A stretch of 64,000 nt of DNA from Caldilineaceae bacterium (GTDB lineage: Bacteria > Chloroflexota > Anaerolineae > Caldilineales > Caldilineaceae), in contig JAPOVP010000049.1 of the NCBI GenBank assembly GCA_026708085.1, positions 124,001 to 188,000 on the forward strand, in the 5' to 3' direction. Positions 17,822 to 26,811 of the stretch are shown here, one piece after another (position 1 is the stretch's first letter; each line of letters opens with the position of its first letter). The position numbers and the translations under genes were made by a program. Below the pieces are notes generated by a model that saw nothing but the letters and a program-made list of their open reading frames with translations, did no database searches and was not told where the DNA came from.

Positions 17822-18080
17822 CGAGTTCCGGATCGCCGTCGTCTACACCGTACAGACTTTCATCCATATCGTCTTCGAAAATCGATTCGTCATCCAGCCA
17901 CTCGTACTCGTCATCGTCTTTTTCGGTGGCTACGCCGGGGCCTTCCAATGCCTCGGCATTCTCAATTTCATCGAAAGTTATGCACGAAAGAGTTGCCGAA
18001 TCCAACTCGATTTCATCGGCGTCGCACCATCCATTCAACCAGAAACTACAGCGCTTCTGCGGGCAGCGCACCCGGGTCAT
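17772..18080 (-). CDS. Hypothetical acidic protein with N-terminal Cys motif (102 aa)
   Basis: The N-terminus MTRVRCPQKRCSFWLNGWCDADEIEL has a CPx3C-x7-C arrangement, followed by SCITF, like a small metal-binding knuckle. The C-terminal half is almost entirely Asp and Glu. ATG 18080 is favoured over the ATG five codons earlier because GGAAGGAC precedes it. A strong promoter lies at 18175-18202. The form recalls small Cys-cluster proteins of the DUF1540 type, but that link is only a resemblance. Confidence 0.65.
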   Translation of the reverse strand: MTRVRCPQKRCSFWLNGWCDADEIELDSATLSCITFDEIENAEALEGPGVATEKDDDEYEWLDDESIFEDDMDESLYGVDDGDPELDDEEGDLQEEEDSWTL

Positions 18081-18174
18081 TTGGCGTCCTTCCACAAAGC
18101 GGTCTCATCGGGCCGCGCATGAAAGACAGTTGCCCATACAGAACGCGCCCTCTCATATTTGAACGATATCATCG

Positions 18175-18202
18175 AGTATAGCAGAAAATTCCGGCCCGTC
18201 AA
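18175..18202 (-). promoter_or_regulatory. Promoter for the acidic Cys-motif gene
   Basis: On the minus strand TTGACG (18197-18202) and TATACT (18175-18180) are 16 bases apart, close to the vegetative consensus. The leader to ATG 18080 would be about 85-90 bases. Confidence 0.6.
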
Positions 18203-18645
18203 CCGTTTTTGGAACTTTTTGTTCTACTTTTGTATGACTCAATCTGCACGCCGATTCTACTCTGCCTATCTTGACCCGCGATCCCGCAGAACAGGCCTGG
18301 TTTTCGACCTGAAAGGTTGCCTGTACACCGATGGTCAAGAAGGAGCTCACCATGCCAAATTCGCGCTCTTTGCAGTGAGTTTTCTCATCCCTTAGACAGA
18401 AACCTCGGCTGCTGCGTCGGTAGTCTTCCAGTCCGGCCGGTTAGTTGTACAACGCATGAACCACAGTCACCTTCCTCCCAGAGCAAGCCGGAAAACGACT
18501 TGCACCGGTCCTCCTTATGAATTTGTTTTCCCTTCAAGCTTCGTCATCCGAAACCTTCTTCTTGGGTTCCCGTAATATTCCCTAGTAAGGTGCAGTGCTA
18601 AATCAGCGGTTCGACACTGCTTGACCGCCCATACAGGAAATGTCC
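18203..18645 (+). other. Gene-free stretch
   Basis: No convincing protein-coding frame is seen between the minus-strand promoter at 18175-18202 and the YccF-domain gene. Short ORFs are present but have no recognisable similarity or ribosome binding site. No clear structured RNA was seen. Confidence 0.5.
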
Positions 18646-19047
18646 ATGAGCACGCTCGGAAACATCATTTGGCTGATTTTCGGCGGCCTGATTGCCGCGC
18701 TTGGTTACTTGATCGGCGGATTGTTGCTCTGCCTCACCGTCATCGGGATTCCCTTCGGACTCCAGTCAATGAAGATCGGCGTGGCAACTCTCGCCCCCTT
18801 TGGCAAAGAGGTGGTGGAGGGCCAACATGCGAACAGCACACTTCGCGTTCTCTTCAACCTGATCTGGCTGATTCTCTTCGGGTGGGAGATCGCGCTGGCC
18901 CATCTGATTTCGGCATTGATACTTACCATCACTGTAGTGGGAATCCCTTTCGCCAAGCAGCACATCAAACTGATTCCTCTGGCCCTCTTTCCCTTCGGCA
19001 GGGACCTGATGGATCTTGAGGCAAGCCAAAGAGTCCACCGGCGATGA
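18646..19047 (+). CDS. YccF-domain membrane protein
   Basis: The 133-residue protein contains two copies of the YccF pattern: LGNIIWLIFGGLIAAL...LCLTVIGIPFGLQ and LFNLIWLILFGWEIAL...LTITVVGIPFAKQ. Each copy is a helical pair ending in the conserved GIPF. This internal duplication is normal for the family, whose role is unknown. ATG 18646 is preferred over ATG 18640 because AGGAA then has a spacing of about six bases. Confidence 0.88.
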   Translation: MSTLGNIIWLIFGGLIAALGYLIGGLLLCLTVIGIPFGLQSMKIGVATLAPFGKEVVEGQHANSTLRVLFNLIWLILFGWEIALAHLISALILTITVVGIPFAKQHIKLIPLALFPFGRDLMDLEASQRVHRR

Positions 19048-20064
19048 GTGGCACGCCGGCTTCCGATTTCGCCGGACTGAACCAGACATACTTATTCTCA
19101 ACCTGCGTGTTCCAGCCTGGACTCAACCGGCCTTTGTAGTTTTTCTTCCCCTTGCCGACCTCGTCCTGAAACTAAGGCCCTGCCCCCACAGCTTGCTCCG
19201 TCACCTGGCCGCCGTTTCGCCACCTCTCAACGTCTAGACTTGCTCGTTCACGGCGGCTTTGCCGTCACGTCCTTCCGCCACACAACGCCTCGTTTCCTCT
19301 GCTGCTTGGTAGGCCTCTGGATTAGCCGAAAAGTCTGGCCAGTTTTCCCGGCGCAAGGGAATTCCAACGCCAGATACTGTATTACCCATGACCCGTGAAT
19401 GCCACGCGTGAGTCTCCGAACGCTCCGACCGGCGGGCTTTTTCAGGCAACGAGCCGCCGGACTGGCGGCGAAAAAGAGTAGGGCAGATGACAGGACTTTT
19501 CTACTGGCATCTTCTGTCTGCGCAAAAATCTGAGAAGACCTCCTCTTCTTAAGGGAGAAACGCGAAACTTTAGGCGTGTATCCTGCGTCTCTTAGGCGGG
19601 AGCACAGAATGGCACCGCAAAACAGGGCATCCTTAAGTTAGGGAGGCTGTTGCAACTGTGGTAAAAAATAGGCGAAATTCGTTCCTTTCGGAGTCGAGTC
19701 ACGGATCCATCCAGTTGATGGCAGGCACTGTGTATCTGCCCGGACCGACACTTGATTCTCCTGAGTACCACCGCATTCGGACCGCTGTTCCCCCTTCATT
19801 GTGAATCCCGAGGACACCGACGCATCTGATCGCACCGCATCGAACTGGCCCGTTTCTGTTCTGTTGTCAAGGCGCACGGTGCTGTGACAATGCGCCAGAC
19901 GTTCTGGAGCGAAAGGAACGGGGCCCTCTTACGCTTTTTAGTTATGTTGATTTCAATTGTGGAAGTCGCACTGGCAGAGTTTGGGAAGGGTCTAAGAGTT
20001 GTCCGCTGGTCTGACTTATGGGTCCGGTAAAGCGGTAGTTGGTTACTAACCGAATGAAGCATCA
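19048..20064 (+). other. One-kilobase gene-free region upstream of the Mrp operon
   Basis: No frame reads like protein over more than a few dozen codons. The minus-strand ORF at 19234-19449 ends in a plausible-looking NWPDFSANPEAYQAAEETRR segment but has no recognised family and no clear ribosome binding site; it could be a gene remnant. A GC-rich imperfect stem (CCGGCGGGCT...AGCCGCCGG, about 19430-19462) is present. I found no known riboswitch core or tmRNA/RNase P signature. The Mrp promoter should lie near the end but is not obvious. Confidence 0.5.
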
Positions 20065-22578
20065 ATGTTAGCGGCATCCATTTCACTCATTATCATCAGC
20101 GGTGTAATCCTCTATTGGATTCGCCCCCACCAGCGCGCTTGGGCTGGCTGGCTCTCTGCAATGCCTCCATTGGCCGTCACCGTTTGGCAGGTGGCAGCCG
20201 CGCTTCCCTCTTTGACTGGCATTGACGCAACGACGCACGGCGACAACGGCCTTCTGCATAACAGTGCCATCATTACCGAACAGTATCGCTGGATCGAAAC
20301 CCTGGACCTGGAACTCTCATTCCGCCTGGACGGCCTTTCCCTGCTCTTCGGGCTTATCATTTCCGGCATCGGCGCCGCTGTCGCCCTGTACACGCATTAC
20401 TATTTCGAAAGCGATGAACGCCAGGGATACTTCTACCTGACTCTCTTCGCCTTTATGGCCTCGATGTTGGGCCTGGTTTGGGCCGACAATCTTCTGACTC
20501 TCTTCGTTTTTTGGGAAGGGACAAGCGTAACCAGCTATCTTCTCATCGCATACTCTCATCAATCTGCCGTTGCCAGGGGCGGCGCCCGCAACGCATTTAT
20601 CGTCACCGCCGGCGGCGGCCTGGCCCTGATCGCTGGCATGATTCTACTGGGGCAGCAGAGCGGTACATACACCATCAGCGAAATAGTGACACGCCCCGGA
20701 CTGACAGAACTCGACCTATATCCCGCAATCCTTATCCTGATTCTTCTCGGCGCTTTCACAAAGTCAGCCCAGTTTCCGTTTCACTGGTGGCTCCCGGGCG
20801 CTATGGCCGCACCAACGCCGGCCAGCGCATACCTGCATTCCGCCACCATGGTCAAAGCAGGCATCTACCTCCTTGCTCGCCTGCACCCCGCCCTCAGCGA
20901 TCATCCAATGTGGCTGTGGGGGCTGGTCTCCTTTGGCGCCGTCACCATGCTGGTTGGTGCCGTCTCCGCCGTGCGCCATTGGGACATGAAAGCCCTGCTG
21001 GCCTACGCCACCGTCAGCCAGCTAGGCGTCCTCACAACGCTGCTGGCCTTCCGCAGCGAGGCTGCCCTCCTGGCCGTCGTCGTCGGCATACTTTCGCACG
21101 CACTCTATAAGGGCCCTCTTTTTCTGGTGGCCGGCATCGTGGACCACGCGACAGGCGTCAGGGACCTGAGAAAGCTTGCCGGCCTCAGACGGTCACTCCC
21201 CGTTACCACGTGGGTTGCACTACTTGCAGTCCTATCTATGGCTGGCTTTCCTCCGCTATTCGGTTTCGTAGCCAAAGAGGCCCTGCTGGAGTCATTCTTC
21301 GCATCGGCCGAGCATGGCGCCCTGACGGGATGGATCGCATTCGGCGCCGCGGCCGTCGCCGGGGCTTTTTTCGTCAACTACAGTCTGACACTCATGTGGG
21401 AAGCCTTTTTGCGGCCTGAAACGAACACCGAAGTCGGAGCTCCACTCGAGGAGAGCGGCGGTCCGGCTGAAGAGACGCACGTTCACCATGCTCCGCCGCC
21501 CCCTTTCGTTGCCGCGCCCCTCGTCCTTGTAGCGTGCGGCACTCTTGCCCCATTTGTTTTGGGTCTCCTCGACGCACTCTTTTCGTCTGCAGCTGCTTCA
21601 ATAGCCGGAGCACCTGTTCACAAGCACGTTGCACTCTGGCATGGCTTTTCTCCGGTGTTTCTGACAAGCCTGCTTGCAATCGCCGCCGGCTTTTGGCTCT
21701 TCTTGAACAGGTCTTACCTGCGCCGCGCTTTGGCCAGCCTTCCTGAAAGCCTGCGCGGCGTCGTGGTATTTCAGAACATCCTCGACGGCATTTACGCTAT
21801 GGGCCAGATTACGGCCCGCTTCTCCCAGGGCTATACCCTTGCCACACAAGCGGCAATCGTGTTTCTAGCCGCATTCGTTCCTGTTGCCGTCGCCCTGCGC
21901 CAGGTTGAGCTTTCCGACATCTTGCCTTGGAACGATGTGTTGCCTGGCGCCCCCGAAACTATTCTGATACTCATTTTGGTAGTATCTGCCTACGTCACCG
22001 TGCGTATCAGAACTAGCTTGGGCGCTATCGTGAGCCTGGGCGTCGTCGGCGTATCAGTTACCCTCTTTTACGTGTTCTTCAGCGCGCCGGACCTGGCTCT
22101 TACTCAACTCCTGATCGAAGTACTGACAGTCGTTCTGCTCGTCATCGTTTTCACGAAGCTCCCACCTGATATCCGGCCCCCCATGCAGAAACAGAAACAG
22201 GCGCGCAACGTTCTTGTGGCGCTGGCAGCAGGTGCTTTCGGCTTTTTCCTCGTCCTCTTCAATTCCAGCGACGCAATGCAGGCCGCACAGTCCATCAGCG
22301 GCTACTTTCTGCACAATGCGGTGCCCGGTGGCCACGGTTCCAACGTTGTAAATGTAATCCTGGTCGACTTTCGTGCCTTCGACACGATGGGGGAAATCAC
22401 TGTTCTTGCGCTGGCGGCTCTCGGTGGGTACGCCCTGTTGAATGCCCCGCGTGTAAACCTGCCTTCGCCGTTGTCGCGACGAAGGGACCCGGAACACGCT
22501 GAAAGCCGGTCTGTCCATCCAATAGGCGAAAGAGAAACGTCGAGTGCCAAGTCACCTGTTAAAGCTGGTGAGAAGTAA
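20065..22578 (+). CDS. mrpA: Mrp Na+/H+ antiporter subunit A
   Basis: The 837-residue protein is a full-length MrpA. The NuoL-like antiporter core (about 1-600) carries NLLTLFVFWEGTSVTSYLLIAY, KSAQFPFHWWLPGAMAAPTPASAYLHSATMVKAG (broken Lys/His helix) and the HALYKGPLFLVAGIVDHATG segment. The C-terminal DUF4040/MrpA-specific region follows (YVFFSAPDLALTQLLIEVLTVVLL) and ends with VNVILVDFRAFDTMGEITVLALAALGGYALL. A polar tail of about 40 residues follows. The Mrp complex exports Na+ in exchange for H+ at the cytoplasmic membrane and supports pH and salt homeostasis. It is the first of seven genes in the standard order. Confidence 0.96.
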   Translation: MLAASISLIIISGVILYWIRPHQRAWAGWLSAMPPLAVTVWQVAAALPSLTGIDATTHGDNGLLHNSAIITEQYRWIETLDLELSFRLDGLSLLFGLIISGIGAAVALYTHYYFESDERQGYFYLTLFAFMASMLGLVWADNLLTLFVFWEGTSVTSYLLIAYSHQSAVARGGARNAFIVTAGGGLALIAGMILLGQQSGTYTISEIVTRPGLTELDLYPAILILILLGAFTKSAQFPFHWWLPGAMAAPTPASAYLHSATMVKAGIYLLARLHPALSDHPMWLWGLVSFGAVTMLVGAVSAVRHWDMKALLAYATVSQLGVLTTLLAFRSEAALLAVVVGILSHALYKGPLFLVAGIVDHATGVRDLRKLAGLRRSLPVTTWVALLAVLSMAGFPPLFGFVAKEALLESFFASAEHGALTGWIAFGAAAVAGAFFVNYSLTLMWEAFLRPETNTEVGAPLEESGGPAEETHVHHAPPPPFVAAPLVLVACGTLAPFVLGLLDALFSSAAASIAGAPVHKHVALWHGFSPVFLTSLLAIAAGFWLFLNRSYLRRALASLPESLRGVVVFQNILDGIYAMGQITARFSQGYTLATQAAIVFLAAFVPVAVALRQVELSDILPWNDVLPGAPETILILILVVSAYVTVRIRTSLGAIVSLGVVGVSVTLFYVFFSAPDLALTQLLIEVLTVVLLVIVFTKLPPDIRPPMQKQKQARNVLVALAAGAFGFFLVLFNSSDAMQAAQSISGYFLHNAVPGGHGSNVVNVILVDFRAFDTMGEITVLALAALGGYALLNAPRVNLPSPLSRRRDPEHAESRSVHPIGERETSSAKSPVKAGEK

Positions 22579-22610
22579 AGGCACAGATTTGAATCCTGTA
22601 TGTGGTCCTT

Positions 22611-23132
22611 ATGCCTGAACTTTATCTGCGTCTCTTGAATCGAACACTGACTCCCGTCCTCCTCTTGCTGGCCCTCTTTCTTCTCTTTCGCGGCCATAAC
22701 CTGCCCGGTGGGGGCTTCATCGCCGGACTGATGGCGGCGAGTGCCTTTCAGCTTCAGATCCTGAGCCGCGGTCACGTCAGAGTCAGACGTACTATTGGAC
22801 CCTACCTGAACAGCGGAATCGGCCTGGGTCTGGCTTTGGCCGTCATTCCCGGTATCACTGGTTTGCTGAAAGGGTCCTTCTTCGAAGGCGTATGGTTCAG
22901 TCTGGCCCTTCCTCTTCTTGGTTATCTCAAAATTGGTACGCCGATTATCTTCGATCTGGGCGTCTTTCTGGTCGTAGTAAGCTTCGCAACTTCCTACCTT
23001 CTTGGCCTCAGCCGTGTTTCTGAAACAGCCGGTCGCCTGCGCATTGACTCGACTCCACCAGATCATTTAGACGATTCCTCCCTCGATACGCCGGACTTGA
23101 GCGTCGAGACCAAACGCGGGGCAATCTCATGA
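22611..23132 (+). CDS. mrpB: Mrp Na+/H+ antiporter subunit B
   Basis: The 173-residue protein has the MnhB domain: RTLTPVLLLLALFLLFRGHNLPGGGFIAGLMAA, then GKLGTPIIFD-type KIGTPIIFDLGVFLVVVSF near the end. Four hydrophobic segments are visible. A polar tail of about 35 residues follows the last helix. ATG 22611 is chosen; a GTG nine bases earlier is possible. Its stop overlaps the mrpC start by 4 bp (ATGA). Confidence 0.94.
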   Translation: MPELYLRLLNRTLTPVLLLLALFLLFRGHNLPGGGFIAGLMAASAFQLQILSRGHVRVRRTIGPYLNSGIGLGLALAVIPGITGLLKGSFFEGVWFSLALPLLGYLKIGTPIIFDLGVFLVVVSFATSYLLGLSRVSETAGRLRIDSTPPDHLDDSSLDTPDLSVETKRGAIS

Positions 23133-23668
23133 TCTCTTTACTCCTGGCAATTGCAGTTGGTAGCCTATTTGCCTCCGGAGCCTACCTCATCTTGCGACGA
23201 GGACAGATCAAGCTCATCCTCGGACTGGCACTGCTGAGTCATGGGGTCAATCTCCTCCTCTTTGGGTCAGGCAGGCTCGTCGAGGGCCGTCCTCCAGTTT
23301 TTCTCAACAAGGCTGACTACGCTGAGACCATTACGCGGAGTCTGCCCGCAGATCCATTGCCCCAGGCCCTGATCTTGACGGCAATTGTCATCAGTTTTGG
23401 CATTACCGCATTCGTCATCGTACTCGTGAACCGCCGCCATACCGTCACGCAGACCGACTACGTCCATGGCGAGTTTGTTCCACTCCTGAGGGAAGGGGAT
23501 CCCTTTGATTTTTCCGATTCTTCTGACACACACGAGTACGATTGGCTTGCCTTCGAAGTAGACGAAGTCTACGACACCGACGATCTTCTGACTGGCATTC
23601 CGCAGTTGCCGGCATCGGAACAGGATGAATCTATCGCGATGGAAGAGGATCAATACCAATGGCCTTAA
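23129..23668 (+). CDS. mrpC: Mrp Na+/H+ antiporter subunit C with long acidic tail
   Basis: The first about 105 residues are a normal NuoK-like MrpC (GAYLILRRGQIKLILGLALLSHGVNLLLF ... PLPQALILTAIVISFGITAFVIVL). The protein then continues for about 70 residues rich in Asp, Glu and Tyr, against a usual family length near 113. The tail should face the cytoplasm or the surface depending on topology. Start and stop both overlap neighbours, 4 bp with mrpB and 10 bp with mrpD, so the tail-coding frame is under coupling constraints and is not an annotation artefact. Confidence 0.94.
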   Translation: MISLLLAIAVGSLFASGAYLILRRGQIKLILGLALLSHGVNLLLFGSGRLVEGRPPVFLNKADYAETITRSLPADPLPQALILTAIVISFGITAFVIVLVNRRHTVTQTDYVHGEFVPLLREGDPFDFSDSSDTHEYDWLAFEVDEVYDTDDLLTGIPQLPASEQDESIAMEEDQYQWP

Positions 23669-25317
23669 GCGCGAACCTGCTGGCCGTCCCTGTCGCCGCA
23701 CCTCTTCTTACTGCCGCTCTCATTCTTCTGTTTGCCAGGTGGGGTGGACGGACACTGATACGTCATCAGATCGCACTGACGACACTGGCCCTTTGCATAA
23801 ACCTTGCCGTGGCAGCGTTACTCTTCCAGGCTACCGCGGGCCTGGGTGAGAGATTCGTTCTGCAGCTCGGGGCATGGGAGGCCCCCTTCGGTATTACCGT
23901 ATACGCGGATGGACTCTCAGCAACGCTTCTGCTGCTGACGGCTCTCGTCGCCTTGGCCGTCTATCCATTCGCCGTGGCAACCATCGACTACCATCGCGCC
24001 CGCATGGGGTTTCATCCACTATATCTGTTCCTTCTCGCCGGCGTAAACGGCGCGTTCCTGGCCGGAGATCTCTTCAATCTTTACGTATTCTTTGAAGTCC
24101 TCCTGATGGCTAGCTTTGTTTTGTTGACAATAGGCGCCCAGCCGGCCCAGACCAACAGCGGCATTCGCTATGTCGTACTCAACCTTCTCGCGTCGACCGT
24201 ATTTCTGGTCGCTGCCGGAATAGCTTATGGCACGCTTGGCACCCTGAATATGGCCCAGATCGCGGAACGGTTGCCGCTTGCTTCTCCCGCAGTCCGCACC
24301 GTTTTCGCCGGACTGCTTCTGGTCGGTTTCGGGAGCAAGGCAGCGATTTTCCCCCTCTTTTTCTGGCTTCCCGCTAGTTACCACACGCCTCCGCCTGCGG
24401 TTACAGCACTGTTTGGCGGCCTGTTGACCAAGGTTGGCGTCTACACGCTTTTTCGCAGCTTCACGCTCTTCTTCCCTGAACTGTTACTGAGTTGGCAGCC
24501 TACGCTCCTGACCATTGCCGGGGCGACGATGCTCGTAGGCGCGCTTGGAGCGCTGGCCCAGCCCGGTCTCCGCCGCGTGCTTAGTTTCCATATCATAAGT
24601 CACGTTGGATTCATGTTGATGGGTCTGGCTGTTGCCCTGAGTGGAAACAACCTCGCTATAGGGTTTGGCCTGGGCGCGGCCATTATCTATCTCTGCCACC
24701 ACATGATCATCAAGACCGCCCTCATAATGGCGGGGGGAGCCGTAGAGCTATACATGGGCAGTGATCGACTCGCTTCTATCGGTGGGCTGGTCACCCGACA
24801 ACCTCTTCTGGCCTTTCTCTTTTTCATGGCCGCGATTTCACTGGCGGGAGTCCCGCCTTTCAGCGGTTTCGTAAGTAAACTCAGCCTTCTGCAGATTACT
24901 CTTGACACACGTCATTGGTTTGTTTCCGGCATAAGCATTTTTGCCAGCCTGCTGACCATGATCAACATGATGCGTCTGTGGCGCGAGTCATTCTGGGGGG
25001 ATTACAGCCGTCCGAGCCGGGTTCCTTCCCGAATCCTGCAGAGCAGAGCCCGGCAGCAGTTGATGTTGACTCCAGTGGCCATGCTCGTACTTTTGAGCCT
25101 GGTTCTCGGCGTTTGGGGTGAACCTGCCCTCCGGCTGTCGATGCAGGTCGCCGATCAAGCTCTTGACCGTCAGGCTTACATCGAAGCAGTGTCGCCCGTG
25201 GCCCATATCTCGACGCTCCCCGTCAGAGGTACCTATGTGCCGTACTCTCCAGTCGCGCCGAACGTCCCGGCAGGACTGATCGATTCTGCGCCTCCCACTC
25301 TGTTAGTCTCGCGTTGA
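23659..25317 (+). CDS. mrpD: Mrp Na+/H+ antiporter subunit D
   Basis: The 552-residue protein is a NuoN/M-like antiporter subunit. The conserved acidic helix is LFNLYVFFEVLLMASFVLL. GFGSKAAIFPLFFWLPASYHTPPPAVTALFGGLLTKVGVYTLFR carries the central Lys residues, and HHMIIKTALIMAGGAVE follows. With MrpA it forms the ion-translocating core of the complex. A polar tail of about 60 residues follows the last helix. It overlaps mrpC by 10 bp. Confidence 0.95.
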   Translation: MALSANLLAVPVAAPLLTAALILLFARWGGRTLIRHQIALTTLALCINLAVAALLFQATAGLGERFVLQLGAWEAPFGITVYADGLSATLLLLTALVALAVYPFAVATIDYHRARMGFHPLYLFLLAGVNGAFLAGDLFNLYVFFEVLLMASFVLLTIGAQPAQTNSGIRYVVLNLLASTVFLVAAGIAYGTLGTLNMAQIAERLPLASPAVRTVFAGLLLVGFGSKAAIFPLFFWLPASYHTPPPAVTALFGGLLTKVGVYTLFRSFTLFFPELLLSWQPTLLTIAGATMLVGALGALAQPGLRRVLSFHIISHVGFMLMGLAVALSGNNLAIGFGLGAAIIYLCHHMIIKTALIMAGGAVELYMGSDRLASIGGLVTRQPLLAFLFFMAAISLAGVPPFSGFVSKLSLLQITLDTRHWFVSGISIFASLLTMINMMRLWRESFWGDYSRPSRVPSRILQSRARQQLMLTPVAMLVLLSLVLGVWGEPALRLSMQVADQALDRQAYIEAVSPVAHISTLPVRGTYVPYSPVAPNVPAGLIDSAPPTLLVSR

Positions 25318-25398
25318 AATGTACACCATTGGAGCCAGTCGCCTTGATTGCAAGTAAATCTGTACGATTCTCGAGCATGGGGAGTTAAGAGCCCCGCC

Positions 25399-26043
25399 AT
25401 GCAGCGACTCCTGGTCTTGAATCTATTCATTTCAATGCTGTGGCCGATTCTCAACAGCGACTATACATTGAGAAACCTTTTGATCGGCTTTGCCTTTGGC
25501 TTTGTGCTTCTGTCGATCGTGCAGCGGAAGTATGGCCTCTACACCTATAGGGCCGCCCGTTTCGGAGCATACGTCCTTTGGGCTATCCTGCAGAGCAATT
25601 TGCGATTGGCGGCCAAAGTACTCGCAGGCGCCGTTGGCATGCCGACTCGCCTGCGTTCGGGTATAGTCGCTGTCCCGCTGGACCTGACCAATCCGTTTGA
25701 CATCACTGTTCTGGCAACCGTCATCACATTGACGCCGGGCACGCTCAGTGTTGACTTGGGTGAGGATGTATCCGGTCAGCTTTGGCCCTACGGCGAAACG
25801 GAGGAGGACTCAATTGGAATGGATGCCGAGAGTGGTGATCTGCGCGTGCAGCCCGAGGATGGCCCTTCGCAACTTCCTTACCGCGAAGCAGGTCATCGCA
25901 GGAGAGGGGAGGCAGCTCTGCTCGTTCATGCCATCGACATTGACGACCCAACGGCATTCCGTGCGGACATTAAGCGGAACTTTGAACTTCCTCTCCTGCA
26001 GTTGCGACGCCTGATCGTTGAGTTGGACCTTGCCGATATCTAG
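25399..26043 (+). CDS. mrpE: Mrp Na+/H+ antiporter subunit E with hydrophilic insertion
   Basis: The 214-residue protein has the MnhE pattern: membrane helices at the N-terminus, then NPFDITVLATVITLTPGTLSVDL (99-120) and VHAIDIDDP (177-184). In usual MrpE proteins these two motifs are separated by only about ten residues. Here about 50 polar residues (121-170) lie between them. ATG 25399 is chosen because the preceding in-frame residues do not match the family. The typical length is about 160 residues, so the excess is the insertion. Confidence 0.92.
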   Translation: MQRLLVLNLFISMLWPILNSDYTLRNLLIGFAFGFVLLSIVQRKYGLYTYRAARFGAYVLWAILQSNLRLAAKVLAGAVGMPTRLRSGIVAVPLDLTNPFDITVLATVITLTPGTLSVDLGEDVSGQLWPYGETEEDSIGMDAESGDLRVQPEDGPSQLPYREAGHRRRGEAALLVHAIDIDDPTAFRADIKRNFELPLLQLRRLIVELDLADI

Positions 26044-26058
26044 AACTGGAGGACGAAG

Positions 26059-26370
26059 TTGAACAGTGAACTTTTCCAACTGAGCCTGTTGGTTCTTATG
26101 ACCTTGCTCTCTGTTTCACTGCTGCTGTGCTTTGGGAGGCTCTTGCGCGGGCCGAATCTGCCTGACAGAACGGTAGCCTTTGACCTCATTTCCATCCACG
26201 CCGTTGGCATTTTCGTCCTGTTTGCAGTGAACAGCCACTCCTACGTTCTGTTGGAGGGAGCAATTGTAACAGCTGTGCTAGGCTTCCTGGGGACGATGAT
26301 GTTTGCCCGCGCATTGGAACGTTTTCCCCACTCAAGATGGCTGGAACGGCAGTCTGAGGAAGACGAATAG
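26059..26370 (+). CDS. mrpF: Mrp Na+/H+ antiporter subunit F
   Basis: The 103-residue protein has three hydrophobic segments and the MnhF motifs LCFGRLLRGPNLPDRTVAFDLIS and GAIVTAVLGFLGTMMFARALER. The start is TTG at 26059, with GGAGGACG spaced correctly before it. It follows mrpE by 15 bp. MrpF is a small subunit packed against the antiporter core. Confidence 0.93.
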   Translation: MNSELFQLSLLVLMTLLSVSLLLCFGRLLRGPNLPDRTVAFDLISIHAVGIFVLFAVNSHSYVLLEGAIVTAVLGFLGTMMFARALERFPHSRWLERQSEEDE

Positions 26371-26405
26371 ATGCCGCCGTCCTGTCTCTTTGGCGAGGTG
26401 CAGTT

Positions 26406-26789
26406 ATGGACCCAAACCTGGTAAACCTAATCGTAGTCTTGCTCGGCGCGGTCGGAACGTTTTTTCTTCTCGTAAGCGCAGTTGGCATTCTGCGGCTTCC
26501 CGACGTACTGACACGCATGCACGCCGCCGGTATCGCCGCGACGCTCGGCATCACTTGCCTGCTTCTTGCCACCGGCCTCCACTTCCTTGCCGAAGGGCAA
26601 ATGCTCCGCATGGTCGCTCTGATCATCCTCTTCTTTGTGACCGCCCCGATTGCAACAACTACCATGGCCAGGGCCGCCTATCGCACGAGTCGCTCGGACC
26701 AATTCGTCCTCGCCCACGACGACCTCGCTGCGCTTACCAGAGCTGACGAACCGCAAAAGCCTGATGGTCCCGCCGCTGCAGAAGAGTAG
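26406..26789 (+). CDS. mrpG: Mrp Na+/H+ antiporter subunit G
   Basis: The 127-residue protein has the MnhG/PhaG signature: GTFFLLVSAVGILRLPDVLTRMHAAGIAATLG in helix one, and LIILFFVTAPIATTTMARAAYR near the end. It closes the mrpABCDEFG set, and the kinase gene follows 22 bp later on the same strand. Confidence 0.94.
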   Translation: MDPNLVNLIVVLLGAVGTFFLLVSAVGILRLPDVLTRMHAAGIAATLGITCLLLATGLHFLAEGQMLRMVALIILFFVTAPIATTTMARAAYRTSRSDQFVLAHDDLAALTRADEPQKPDGPAAAEE

Positions 26790-26811
26790 CTCTCCGTGAA
26801 AGAAAGGCACA

